Assembly (NCBI RefSeq): GCF_030651625.1
Contig: NZ_JAUSCF010000024.1
Coordinates: 186,001-250,000 of the forward strand
Direction of reading: 5' to 3'
Length of the DNA: 64,000 nucleotides
DNA from: Hydrogenophaga sp.
GTDB taxonomy: Bacteria; Pseudomonadota; Gammaproteobacteria; Burkholderiales; Burkholderiaceae_C
The notes below the pieces were generated by a model. The model made no database searches. It was not told the DNA's origin and saw nothing but the letters and a program-made list of their open reading frames with translations. Of the stretch, positions 1 through 8,260 are shown in pieces. Position 1 is the first letter of the stretch; each line of letters begins with the position of its first letter. Made by a program: the position numbers and the translations under genes.

Positions 1-387
1 GACACCAGCCGCTACGACCGCTTGATGCACGACGTGCAATTTGTGGAAGGATCGTCGCTGCACCGGTTGTACGGCAACAGCGAACCACACCGTGTCACCA
101 GCATCCATCACCAGTGCCTGGACCGGCTCGGTGAGGGTCTGGTGGTCGAGGCACACAGCCCACGTGACGGCATCATCGAAGCCGTCCGCCTCCAAGGCCC
201 AGGTTACGTGCTGGGTGTGCAGTGGCATCCCGAGTTCCATCTTTCTCCCGGCGAGGAAACCCAGGGTTTGCTCGACAGCGGACCGATGATGATGGACTTC
301 CTGCATGCGGCGCGCGCGCGGGCCGACCGCCACCAGAGTGGCGCAGCCGTCGTGCATGCGGGCATGGCGATACCGACCAGAACATGA
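1..387 (+). CDS. Peptidase C26 / PuuD-type glutamine amidotransferase, 3' part
   Basis: The frame is already open at base 1, so only the last 128 residues are present. It is a class I glutamine amidotransferase of the gamma-glutamyl-GABA hydrolase (peptidase C26) type, a cytoplasmic enzyme that cleaves gamma-glutamyl amides. The visible part has an HHQ segment and the block GVQWHPEF, whose His belongs to the Cys-His-Glu triad; the nucleophilic Cys lies outside the window. Its TGA overlaps the ATG of the DUF3306 gene (ATGA), so the two are probably translated from one message. These enzymes have no known link to formate dehydrogenase, so this looks like an operon join rather than a pathway partner. 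Confidence 0.85.
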   Translation, partial: DTSRYDRLMHDVQFVEGSSLHRLYGNSEPHRVTSIHHQCLDRLGEGLVVEAHSPRDGIIEAVRLQGPGYVLGVQWHPEFHLSPGEETQGLLDSGPMMMDFLHAARARADRHQSGAAVVHAGMAIPTRT

Positions 388-1070
388 CGACCGAAGACGA
401 CAACTTCTTCTCACGCTGGTCGCGCCGCAAGGTCCAGGTGCGCTCGGGCGAGCCCATGCCGGCGGAACCGGTGGCTCCCCGCCCAGCCGCGGCTGCCGCG
501 CCGGTGGCCGTCGTGGTCCAGCCGGCTGTGGCCGAACCGGCGCCGGTCGAAAAGCCCGAAGAAGTGCCACCCGCCCTGACCCTGGAAGACGTGGCCAGAC
601 TCACGCCGGAATCCGATTTTTCTTCCTTTGTGGGGCGCGGCGTGCCTGCCAATGTGCGCAATGCCGCCGTGAAAAAACTGTTTGCCGACCCGCGCTTCAA
701 CGTCATGGACGGGCTGGACATCTACATCGACGATTACTCCAAACCCAGCCCGCTGTCCGTGGCCGAAATGGCCAAGATGGTGGGGGCCCAGTTCCTGAAG
801 CTGGTGGACGATCCGAACGACAAGCGCGAGCCGGTTGCGGCGACGCCATCCGGACCGGATCCGCAGCCAGTCGACGATTCCACACCGGCCGACACCGCGG
901 CCAGCGCGCCTGCAGAAACCCCCGATGGCGCTCCCACGGACGCAGTCCCTCTGCAAGCGCCTGCCATCGATCCCACAGAACCCAACGACTCCCAAGATGA
1001 CCACGCTGATCTGCAACTGCAACCAGACCATGCCCCTGGACCCCAAGGTCCTGGGCGAGGCGCTGGATGA
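384..1070 (+). CDS. DUF3306 protein of a formate dehydrogenase cluster
   Basis: A 228-residue soluble protein that begins MTTEDDNFFSRWSRRK, the usual DUF3306 opening, followed by an Ala/Pro-rich linker (about residues 30-75). A conserved core follows with SDFSSFVGRGVPANVRNAA and a KLFADPRFNVMDGLDIYIDDY segment (about residues 85-125), then a low-complexity Pro/Asp-rich tail. DUF3306 genes are regularly found beside formate dehydrogenase operons; their exact role is not established, but a maturation role is assumed. The start at 384 overlaps the previous stop and matches the family N-terminus; a longer reading from 222 would run inside the previous gene. Its last 74 bases overlap the next gene in another frame. 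Confidence 0.85.
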   Translation: MTTEDDNFFSRWSRRKVQVRSGEPMPAEPVAPRPAAAAAPVAVVVQPAVAEPAPVEKPEEVPPALTLEDVARLTPESDFSSFVGRGVPANVRNAAVKKLFADPRFNVMDGLDIYIDDYSKPSPLSVAEMAKMVGAQFLKLVDDPNDKREPVAATPSGPDPQPVDDSTPADTAASAPAETPDGAPTDAVPLQAPAIDPTEPNDSQDDHADLQLQPDHAPGPQGPGRGAG

Positions 1071-3105
1071 AGACCTGACCCTGCATACCACGCTGTGCCG
1101 GCGCGATGCACCTGCGTTCCAGCGGGCCTGCCGCAGCAGCGAAGACCTGGTGGTCGCCTGCACCCAGGAAGCCCGGTTGTTCACCGAGCTCTCCGAGCAG
1201 ACCGAAGGCGCTGTTTCGCTCGACGTGCGCCCGATCCATTTCGTCAACATCCGCGAAACCGGCGGCTGGGGACGCGAGGCCGCGAAGGCCATGCCCAAGA
1301 TCGCCGCCTTGCTGGCGGCCGCCCGCCTGCCCGACGCCGAACCCGTGCCCACCGTGACCTACAAGAGCACCGGGCGTTTGCTGGTGATCGGCGAGCTCGA
1401 TCAGGCCGAGCGTGCAGCTGGCATGGTGGCCGATGTGCTGGAGGTGTCGCTGATGGCCACTGGCGGCGCCGGGATGCAGGACCGTCGGTATCCCGTGATC
1501 GCCGCGCAGGCGCCACAGGTGCGTGGCTGGCTGGGTGCTTTTGACGTGAGCTGGACGACCGGCAACCCGATCGACCTGGATTTGTGTACCCGCTGCAACG
1601 CCTGTGTGGCTGCGTGCCCGGAAGGTGCGATTGGTCTGGATTACCAGGTCGACCTGAACCGCTGCAAATCGCACCGCGCTTGTGTGGCCGCCTGCGAGGC
1701 GGTGGGCGCCATCAATTTCCAGCGCGAACCCCGGGACCACAGCGAACGGTTCGATCTGGTGCTCGACCTGCGGCGTGATCCGGCGTTCAGCCAGCATGCT
1801 CACCCGCAGGGCTATTTCCACCTGCCGCATGGTCTGAGCGATGCCAAGGCGATCGATGCGATGCTCAAGGTGCGTGAACTGGTGGGCGAATTCGAAAAAC
1901 CGAAATTCTTCAACTACAAGCAGAAGGTGTGCGCGCACGGCCGCAACGAAACCGTGGGTTGCAATGCCTGTGTCGAAGTCTGCTCGGCACTGGCCATCAG
2001 CAGCGACCTCAAACGCAACCAGATTGTTGTCAACCCCAATCTCTGCGTGGGCTGCGGCGCCTGCACCACGGTGTGTCCCACCGGCGCCATCAGCTACGCC
2101 TATCCGCGCGCCAGCGAGCAGGGCGTGAAGTTGCGCACCCTGCTGGCCACCTTCCAGAGGGCCGGTGGCAAAGACGCCGCGCTGTTGCTGCACAGCCAGG
2201 AAGCCGGCGCAGCGCTCGTCGGTGACCTGGGCCGTGCGGCGTCGCTCGACAAGTCGGTGCGCGGCGTGCCCGCACGCGTGATCCCGTTACCGCTCTGGCA
2301 TACCGCCTCCGTGGGCCTGGACGTCTGGCTCACCGCGTTTGCTTATGGGGCGTCCCAGGTGTGGGTGCTGATGACGGGTGAAGAGGCGCCGCAGTACAGG
2401 GCGGCCGTGCGCGAACAGATGGCGGTGGCCCAGGCCATCGTCACCGGCATGGGCTACGCCGGCCAGCATTTCAAACTGATCGAGGCGCGCGACGCCAACG
2501 ACCTGCCCGCCTTGGATGCCGCGCTGGGTGAAGCGCCGGCACAGGGCGTGAAGCGCCGTGCCAGCTTCGCGGTGCAGGCAGAAAAGCGCGCCACGCTCGA
2601 ACTCGCACTCGACCACCTGCTGCAGGACAGCACCACGCAGGCAAGGACGTCCGACGCCATTGCTCTGCCCAAGGTCTCCCTGCTGGGCACCATCAACGTC
2701 AACAAAGACACCTGCACGCTGTGCCTGAGCTGCGTCAGCGCCTGCCCCGCCAGTGCGCTGCAGGACAACACCGAACGCCCCCAGCTGCGCTTCATCGAAA
2801 AGAACTGCGTGCAGTGCGGCCTTTGCGCCACCACCTGCCCGGAAAATGCGATCACACTGCAGCCCCGGTTGCTGTTGTCCGAGCAGCGCAAGCAACTGCG
2901 CGTGCTCAACGAAGCCCAGCCGTACCAGTGCATCCGTTGCAGCAAGCCGTTCGGCACGCTCAAAGGCATTGAAGTCATGCTGTCCAAGCTATCTGGCCAC
3001 GCGATGTTCCAGGGCGAAGCGTTGGAGCGCCTGAAAATGTGTGGAGACTGCCGCGTGGTCGACATCTATTCGAACCCGGGCGAGGCCCGAATCACTGACC
3101 TGTGA
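997..3105 (+). CDS. Multi-cluster 4Fe-4S ferredoxin-like protein of the FDH cluster
   Basis: A 702-residue cytoplasmic iron-sulfur protein. It starts MTTLICNCNQT, the Cys-containing opening of this family, which fixes the start at 997 despite a 74-base overlap with DUF3306. Cys clusters in order: CTRCNACVAACPEG with a partner CKSHRACVAAC (about 195-240), CNACVEVC and CVGCGACTTVCPTG (about 325-365), CTLCLSCVSACP and CVQCGLCATTCPEN (about 570-620), and late CIRC and CGDC pairs. This suggests at least five to six [4Fe-4S] centres. Proteins like this accompany FDH genes with DUF3306 and TorD and may carry electrons or assist maturation; the precise role is unknown. Its TGA is one base before the torD-like ATG. 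Confidence 0.85.
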   Translation: MTTLICNCNQTMPLDPKVLGEALDEDLTLHTTLCRRDAPAFQRACRSSEDLVVACTQEARLFTELSEQTEGAVSLDVRPIHFVNIRETGGWGREAAKAMPKIAALLAAARLPDAEPVPTVTYKSTGRLLVIGELDQAERAAGMVADVLEVSLMATGGAGMQDRRYPVIAAQAPQVRGWLGAFDVSWTTGNPIDLDLCTRCNACVAACPEGAIGLDYQVDLNRCKSHRACVAACEAVGAINFQREPRDHSERFDLVLDLRRDPAFSQHAHPQGYFHLPHGLSDAKAIDAMLKVRELVGEFEKPKFFNYKQKVCAHGRNETVGCNACVEVCSALAISSDLKRNQIVVNPNLCVGCGACTTVCPTGAISYAYPRASEQGVKLRTLLATFQRAGGKDAALLLHSQEAGAALVGDLGRAASLDKSVRGVPARVIPLPLWHTASVGLDVWLTAFAYGASQVWVLMTGEEAPQYRAAVREQMAVAQAIVTGMGYAGQHFKLIEARDANDLPALDAALGEAPAQGVKRRASFAVQAEKRATLELALDHLLQDSTTQARTSDAIALPKVSLLGTINVNKDTCTLCLSCVSACPASALQDNTERPQLRFIEKNCVQCGLCATTCPENAITLQPRLLLSEQRKQLRVLNEAQPYQCIRCSKPFGTLKGIEVMLSKLSGHAMFQGEALERLKMCGDCRVVDIYSNPGEARITDL

Positions 3106-3106
3106 C

Positions 3107-3724
3107 ATGAACGAACCGATCCCTGTCTCCTCCGCCCTCGACGAAGAAACCGCTCGCGCCGAGGTCTACGGTCTGCTGGCCGCGCTGTACTACGCGCCCC
3201 CCACGCCCGAACTCATGGCACAGCTGCGTGTGGCCGTGACCGAAGCCCCTGCGGCGGGCGGGTACCTGGAAGAACCCTGGCGCCAGCTCGTCGCGGCTGC
3301 CCGCAACATCGATGACGCGACTGTGGCCACCGAATACGATGCCTTGTTCGGCGGCGTGGGCAAGCCTGAGATCTACCTGTTCGGGTCGCACTACCTCAGC
3401 GGCTTCCTGAACGAAAAGCCGCTGGCCCAGCTGCGCAGCGACCTGGCCATGCTGGGACTGGCGCGCGATGAATCGATGCCGGAAACCGAAGACCATTTCG
3501 CCTACCTGTGCGAAGTCATGCGCTACCTGATCGCAGGTGACGAGGTCGAGGTGGCGAACCTGACCCAGCAGCAGAAGTTCTTTGCGGCCCATCTGCAGCC
3601 CTGGGCCAACGCCATGTGCGATGCCATTGCGGCGCATCCCAAAGCCCGCTTCTACGCCGCACTCGCCGGATTCACCAGCGCCTTCATTGGCGTCGAGGCG
3701 CAGGGCTTCGACATGCTGGCCTGA
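3107..3724 (+). CDS. TorD-family molybdoenzyme chaperone
   Basis: A 205-residue all-helical protein with TorD/DmsD family marks: an N-terminal AEVYGLLAALYYAPP helix, the EYDALFGGVGKPE segment near residue 80 and the ETEDHFAYLCEVMRYLI block near residue 125. Family members bind Tat signal peptides and apo-molybdoenzymes in the cytoplasm and hold them until the cofactor is inserted. The obvious client here is FdhA, whose Tat signal is encoded at 8261. The start is one base after the stop of the ferredoxin gene. The following 113 bases to the convergent kinase gene contain no gene. Confidence 0.85.
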   Translation: MNEPIPVSSALDEETARAEVYGLLAALYYAPPTPELMAQLRVAVTEAPAAGGYLEEPWRQLVAAARNIDDATVATEYDALFGGVGKPEIYLFGSHYLSGFLNEKPLAQLRSDLAMLGLARDESMPETEDHFAYLCEVMRYLIAGDEVEVANLTQQQKFFAAHLQPWANAMCDAIAAHPKARFYAALAGFTSAFIGVEAQGFDMLA

Positions 3725-3837
3725 CGCAAGCACCCTGAACCGTCTTTTGTGGTCTCTTCCGAGACGGTGGTGTCCCTTGAAAATGGCGGCGGCAGACCCT
3801 TCAGATTCAAGGTTCGAAAGCGCACCGCTTCAGAGGC

Positions 3838-5943
3838 TCAATCCATCCCACCCGGCCGTCCATCGTTGGTGCGCGCCGTGGCGCTGTCGGGTGCCTGCGG
3901 TTCGCTGTGCAGCTGAACATGGAACCGGGCGCCACGTCTGTCGGACCGGTTGCTTGCCGAGATGCTTCCGCCGTAACGCTCCACCAGTCCGACACTGATC
4001 CACAGGCCGAGGCCGTTGCCATCGTTCTTGGTGGTGAAGAAAGGTCTGAACAGCCGTTCCTGGATGTCCGGTGAAAGCCCAGGTCCGGTGTCCTCAACCG
4101 AAAGACTGGCACCGCCAGACGAATGGACGATGTCCTGCCAGTCCTCCGTCTGCAGCCGCAACGTGCCGCCATCCGGCATCGCCTGGATCGCATTGATCAG
4201 CAGGTTGATGATCACCTGCTGCAGTTCCTGGCGGTTGAAGCCCACGCGCCGGATGGCCCGGAAGTCGCGTTGCACTTCGATGCGGGTTTGCGCCAGCAGA
4301 TGGCTCACCAGCACCAGGCAGTCGTCTACCGTGCGGTTCAGATCCAGGGTTTCCACATAGCCCGCGTATTCCGTGGGGCGGGCGTACTGCAGCAATTGCG
4401 TGACGATCAGGCGCATGCGCTCCACCTGTTCGTCCAGCAGCCTGAGCTCGCCTTGTACCGGCGCAGCATGTGGCCCGAGCGTTTCCCGCATCAGGTCCAG
4501 ATTGCCCTGCATCACAGCGATGGGGTTGTTGATTTCGTGCGCGATGCTGGCCGTGAGTTGGCCGATGGCCGCGAGCTTCTCGCTTTTGACCAGTTGCTGC
4601 TGCGCCAGCTTCAGCGACGTGTTGCTGGCTTCCAGTTCGCGCGTGCGATCGGCCACCTTGAGGTCCAGTTCTTCGCCCCAGCGGCGCAGTGCAAGTGTTT
4701 TTTCGTCTATCACGTTCAGCAAGTGGTCGAGGTGACTGGCCAGGGCGCCCAGTTCGTCCCGGGCCGCCAATGCACCCACACGAGCTGCCGAATGGCCTTC
4801 CTCCACGCGCTGCATGGTGTGATTCATCCGCTCGACCGGCTGGAAGATGCTGCGCGCCCAGCGCACCGAAAACCAGGCAGACAGCGCCATCACGAAAAGA
4901 AAGATCAGCACCATGGCGCCCAGCATGGCGTGGCGCACCATGCGGAAGGGCGCCTCCAGATAGCCCACATACAGCATGCCGATGCGCCGGTCGCGTGCGT
5001 CCAGCAGTGGCTCGTAGGCCGACACGTACCAGTCGTTGACCACGAAGGCCCGATCCAGCCAGGTGTTGCCCGCGCCCAGCACGGTGTCTCGCACGGTCTG
5101 CGACACGCGCGTTCCGATGGCGCGCTGCTCCTGGAACAACCGCACATTGGTCGTGATGCGCACGTCGTCCAGAAACAGGGTGGCCGTGCCCTGGCTGTCG
5201 AAGGGCAGAGAACCGTCGGGGTAGACGATCCGGTTGATGTGGTCGATGAAACCCAGGTTCTGGTTCAGCAGCAGCCCACCGGCGAGCAGGGCGATCGTTT
5301 GCCCGGCGCGGTCCACCACCGGGAACGCCGACAGCATCACCATGGCGCGGTCCTCGACGTCGCGCGTCGTGGGTGCGGCATTGCGGGTGAAGACCAGCGG
5401 GATCTGCAGGCGCGGCAGCAGGTCGGGCGCCAACTGCGCCACGGTGCCGTGGTCCAGCAGCATGAGCCGCGCGGCGTTGGTGGCGGACGGCTTCGCCGGG
5501 TGGGCCAGCAGTGCCGCCAGCGCCTCGGGCATGGGATGTGCGAGCGCTTGCTCGGACAGGTCCGCACTGGCGATCGCCTGTCCGTCAGGCGCATAGAGCA
5601 GCAGAAAATCCAGGCCCAGCTGCTCCCGCGAAGCAGCCAGCTGCTGCTGCAGACCGATCGCTCGGGGCGACGATGCCTGAAGCGCCGTGTACAGGGCCAG
5701 CGAACCCGCCACGCCCTGTGTACCCGAGCCCACCTCCACCAGCACCCGGTCGAAGTAGCCACGAGCCACCGCCAGATCGCTGCGCACCTTGGTGGTCAGC
5801 AGGCGGTCGTAGGCGGAATTGCCCCAGAGCACCAGCAACAGCACCAGCAGGGGCAAGGCCACCAGCAGCGGCAGCAGCGCCATCGCCAGCAGCTTGTTGC
5901 GCACCGACGAGGCCAGCCAGTGCGGGGTGCGCCAGAGGGTCAT
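3838..5943 (-). CDS. Membrane sensor histidine kinase, probable FDH regulator
   Basis: A 701-residue two-component kinase. Layout: transmembrane helix at about 18-40, a large periplasmic sensor of about 290 residues that looks like a double-Cache type domain, second helix at about 340-362, HAMP, coiled coil, HisKA with AHEINNP (phospho-acceptor His about 469), and HATPase_c with NLLINAIQAM (N box), VEDTGPGL (G1), RLFRPFFTTK (F) and NGLGLWISVG (G2). It lies 123 bases downstream of the NtrC-type regulator on the same strand and should phosphorylate it. The ligand cannot be read from sequence; formate or a related small acid is an inference from the neighbourhood. Confidence 0.88.
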   Translation of the reverse strand: MTLWRTPHWLASSVRNKLLAMALLPLLVALPLLVLLLVLWGNSAYDRLLTTKVRSDLAVARGYFDRVLVEVGSGTQGVAGSLALYTALQASSPRAIGLQQQLAASREQLGLDFLLLYAPDGQAIASADLSEQALAHPMPEALAALLAHPAKPSATNAARLMLLDHGTVAQLAPDLLPRLQIPLVFTRNAAPTTRDVEDRAMVMLSAFPVVDRAGQTIALLAGGLLLNQNLGFIDHINRIVYPDGSLPFDSQGTATLFLDDVRITTNVRLFQEQRAIGTRVSQTVRDTVLGAGNTWLDRAFVVNDWYVSAYEPLLDARDRRIGMLYVGYLEAPFRMVRHAMLGAMVLIFLFVMALSAWFSVRWARSIFQPVERMNHTMQRVEEGHSAARVGALAARDELGALASHLDHLLNVIDEKTLALRRWGEELDLKVADRTRELEASNTSLKLAQQQLVKSEKLAAIGQLTASIAHEINNPIAVMQGNLDLMRETLGPHAAPVQGELRLLDEQVERMRLIVTQLLQYARPTEYAGYVETLDLNRTVDDCLVLVSHLLAQTRIEVQRDFRAIRRVGFNRQELQQVIINLLINAIQAMPDGGTLRLQTEDWQDIVHSSGGASLSVEDTGPGLSPDIQERLFRPFFTTKNDGNGLGLWISVGLVERYGGSISASNRSDRRGARFHVQLHSEPQAPDSATARTNDGRPGGMD

Positions 5944-6066
5944 GGCAGCTGCTTCATCGCAGTGCGCGGGACCCGTGACGCATGAGAAGGCTCTGGCCAG
6001 ACGGGCTTTTCCTGTCGGCCAGTGCCGCCCATCTGAGGCGGCGGCGCGAAGCGACTCGGGGGTGGA

Positions 6067-7452
6067 TCATCCGCCACTCCACTCCGCCACACGCCGTTCC
6101 AGCGTGCGACGGGACACGCCCAGCAAGTGGGCCGCACGGGTCTTGTCGCCCTGCACCGACTCCAGCACGTTCAGGATGTGTCGCTTTTCCAGGGTATGCA
6201 GATCGGTGGGCAATGGCTCCTGTGAATCCCTGGCCGAAGCCGTGCCGCCCGGGTACAGCGCTGACACGTTCAGCGTGCCCAGTATCAGCGATCGTTCGAC
6301 CAGGTTGCGCAGCTCGCGCACATTGCCCGGCCAGCCATACTGCGAAAGAAAGCCCATTTCCTGTTCTGTGATCTGCAATGGCTCCATGCCGAGCGATGGA
6401 GCGAGTTGTGCCATGAAGTGCGCCACCAGTTCAGCGATGTCTTCTTTGTGCTCACGCAGGGGTGGGAGCAGAAGTTCAACCACCTGCAGTCGGAAATAGA
6501 GGTCCTTTCGGAACCGCCCGCTGGCCACCTCGTCACTGAGCCTGCGATTGGTGGCAGCAATGATGCGGAGATTGAGCGGTACCAACTGTTCGCTGCCCAC
6601 GGGCCGGATCTTCAGGTCTTCGATGGCGCGCAGCAACGTGGCCTGAATGGACAACGGCAATTCGGCAATCTCGTCCAGGAACAGGGTGCCGCCCTGGGCG
6701 TAGTGAAACAGCCCGTCGCGTGCGCGGGTGGCACCGGTGAACGCGCCTTTTGCGTGGCCAAACAGCTCGCTTTCAATCAGGTCGGGAGAAACCGAAGCAC
6801 AGTTCACTGGAACGAACGGGCCACTGGCCCGGCTGCTCTGGGCGTGCAGGGCGCGGGCCACCAGTTCCTTGCCGGTGCCCGATTCGCCTTGCAGCAGCAC
6901 CGTGCTGTCGACAGACGCGATGCGCGTCATCGAGGCACGCATGTGCTGGATCGCGGGGGACTGCCCCACCAGCGTCTCGCTCAGGCCCGGTGGACTGGCC
7001 ACTGCCCGTCGCAGCACGAAATTCTCGCGGCGCAGCCGGGAGCGCTCGTAGCAATGTTTGACCGCGTTCAGGATCTGAGGCACCCGGAAGGGCTTGAGGA
7101 TGAAGTCCGATGCCCCCGCGCGCAAGGCTTCAATGGCGGTATCGAGATCGGCAAAGGCGGTGATCAGGATCACCTCGCCGGTGAACCCCTGCTCACGCAA
7201 CTCCTTCAGCCACACGACCCCGCTTTTGCCAGGCAACGAAATGTCCAGGATCACGAGGTCGACATGGTGCCCGCGCAACCAGTCGGCGCCGTCCTCTGCG
7301 CTGCTGGCGCTCATCACGAAATGACAGCGGGGTGCCAGGGTCTTGACCAGGAAATTCAGCATGCCCTGCTCGTCGTCGACGATCAGGATCGACCAGTCCG
7401 GCCAGCCTTCGAGAGTTTTTTCAGGGACAGAAGAGAGAAGAGTGGTTTCCAC
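6067..7452 (-). CDS. NtrC-family sigma-54-dependent response regulator
   Basis: A 461-residue regulator. The receiver domain has SILIVDDEQG and VILDISLPGKSG, placing the phospho-acceptor at Asp70. The central AAA+ domain has Walker A GESGTGKE, the sigma-54-contacting loop GAFTGA, GTLFLDEIAELP (Walker B) and an arginine-finger region. The C-terminal Fis-type helix-turn-helix reads TRAAHLLGVSRRTLERRV. Such proteins bind distant upstream palindromes and hydrolyse ATP to open sigma-54 promoters. The gene is transcribed away from the FDH structural genes, and the shared upstream gap holds both a perfect palindrome and a sigma-54 promoter match. It is probably co-transcribed with the kinase gene downstream. 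Confidence 0.92.
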   Translation of the reverse strand: METTLLSSVPEKTLEGWPDWSILIVDDEQGMLNFLVKTLAPRCHFVMSASSAEDGADWLRGHHVDLVILDISLPGKSGVVWLKELREQGFTGEVILITAFADLDTAIEALRAGASDFILKPFRVPQILNAVKHCYERSRLRRENFVLRRAVASPPGLSETLVGQSPAIQHMRASMTRIASVDSTVLLQGESGTGKELVARALHAQSSRASGPFVPVNCASVSPDLIESELFGHAKGAFTGATRARDGLFHYAQGGTLFLDEIAELPLSIQATLLRAIEDLKIRPVGSEQLVPLNLRIIAATNRRLSDEVASGRFRKDLYFRLQVVELLLPPLREHKEDIAELVAHFMAQLAPSLGMEPLQITEQEMGFLSQYGWPGNVRELRNLVERSLILGTLNVSALYPGGTASARDSQEPLPTDLHTLEKRHILNVLESVQGDKTRAAHLLGVSRRTLERRVAEWSGG

Positions 7453-7547
7453 CCGGCGGCATTCTACGGATGTAGCCTACAAAATCAGTAGGGTATTGGC
7501 GCAAATCCGACGCCATCCAAGGGCGTTCCAACGCCAGATCACCGGCA

Positions 7548-7574
7548 CGGGTTGCGACAAATTGTCGCAACCCG
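7548..7574. promoter_or_regulatory. Perfect 13+1+13 palindrome, likely enhancer (UAS) for the NtrC-type regulator
   Basis: Arms CGGGTTGCGACAA (7548-7560) and TTGTCGCAACCCG (7562-7574) are exact reverse complements around a single A at 7561. The centre lies about 95 bases upstream of the regulator gene and about 198 bases upstream of the predicted sigma-54 start of the FDH operon, the usual distance for an enhancer bound by an NtrC-type dimer. Binding by the adjacent regulator is an inference. Confidence 0.7.
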
Positions 7575-7733
7575 ATTGGCCAATTTGACGGAAGCGCGCA
7601 AACCCTTGCCCAAAGATCTCAGGGTTAACCCGAGAGGCTACACGGGTGCGTTGGCGCTTCGGGTAAAGACAAACGAGTGATGGTGTGGCGTGTGCGAAGC
7701 CTGCCGCCGGACTGTCATCTGCTCCTTCACACC

Positions 7734-7749
7734 TGGCACGCTTCTGGCT
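7734..7749 (+). promoter_or_regulatory. Sigma-54 promoter for the FDH structural operon
   Basis: TGGCACGCTTCTGGCT matches the TGGCAC-N5-TTGCW consensus with one mismatch; the invariant GG (7735-7736) and GC (7747-7748) have the required 10-base gap. Predicted start is near 7759, about 170 bases before the first gene. A weaker sigma-70 candidate, TTGCAC at 7843-7848 and TAGATT at 7866-7871 (17-base spacer), lies downstream and could give basal expression. Confidence 0.75.
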
Positions 7750-7929
7750 ATCAAATCCGGAGCAGTTGCCGATGTTGCAGTGCCGCATGAGCCGGCGCTG
7801 TCGTGCTGCCCGACAACTCGCCGGCACAGCGGGAAAGGTCGCTTGCACGGGTTTGATCACGGGGTTAGATTCCACGTATGCAAGAAACACGCACGTGGAT
7901 GTGCGTGCTCGATCAACCAGGAGAACCGC

Positions 7930-8160
7930 ATGAGCAAGTCCCCCCTCCCAGCTGCCGGCGATGCCACGTCCCGCCTGAACCGCCGAACCTTGTTTGCCGG
8001 AGCCGGCACGGTGGGTGCCGTGGCAGCCGCGGCGGTCGTGCTGCCCCGTGTGCAGGCCGATGCCCCCAGCGCGGCCGCATCCAGGCCTGCGCCCACCCGG
8101 GGCGGTGGTTACAGCCTGAGCGAACACGTCAAGCACTATTACCAGACCACCCGCATCTGA
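7930..8160 (+). CDS. Small Tat-target protein of formate dehydrogenase operons
   Basis: A 76-residue protein with a twin-arginine signal, RLNRRTLFAGAGTVGAVAAA (about residues 15-34), then a short mature part ending SLSEHVKHYYQTTRI. This matches the small family known as the formate dehydrogenase region TAT target (TIGR02811), always found beside FDH alpha genes and of unknown function. The start at 7930 has an AGGAG ribosome site. It is the first gene after the sigma-54 promoter, about 100 bases before fdhA. No cofactor-binding motif is visible, so it may be a small assembly factor or subunit. Confidence 0.82.
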   Translation: MSKSPLPAAGDATSRLNRRTLFAGAGTVGAVAAAAVVLPRVQADAPSAAASRPAPTRGGGYSLSEHVKHYYQTTRI

Positions 8161-8260
8161 GTCCCCTGACCCCGCTTTCCGATACTCCACGATCACCCAG
8201 TTTCTTGCCAAGGCCGGTGCACTTCGCACCTGATTCGGCAGTCCCTCCGGAGGCAAAACA

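Noticed and set aside
3741..3774. Inverted repeat ACCGTCTT / GAGACGGT between torD and the kinase gene
   Set aside because: Imperfect, long loop and no T run; a shared terminator for the convergent genes is possible but not supported.
4123..5985. 620-residue plus-strand frame opposite the histidine kinase
   Set aside because: Gln/His/Arg-rich antisense shadow; the minus-strand kinase has every expected box.
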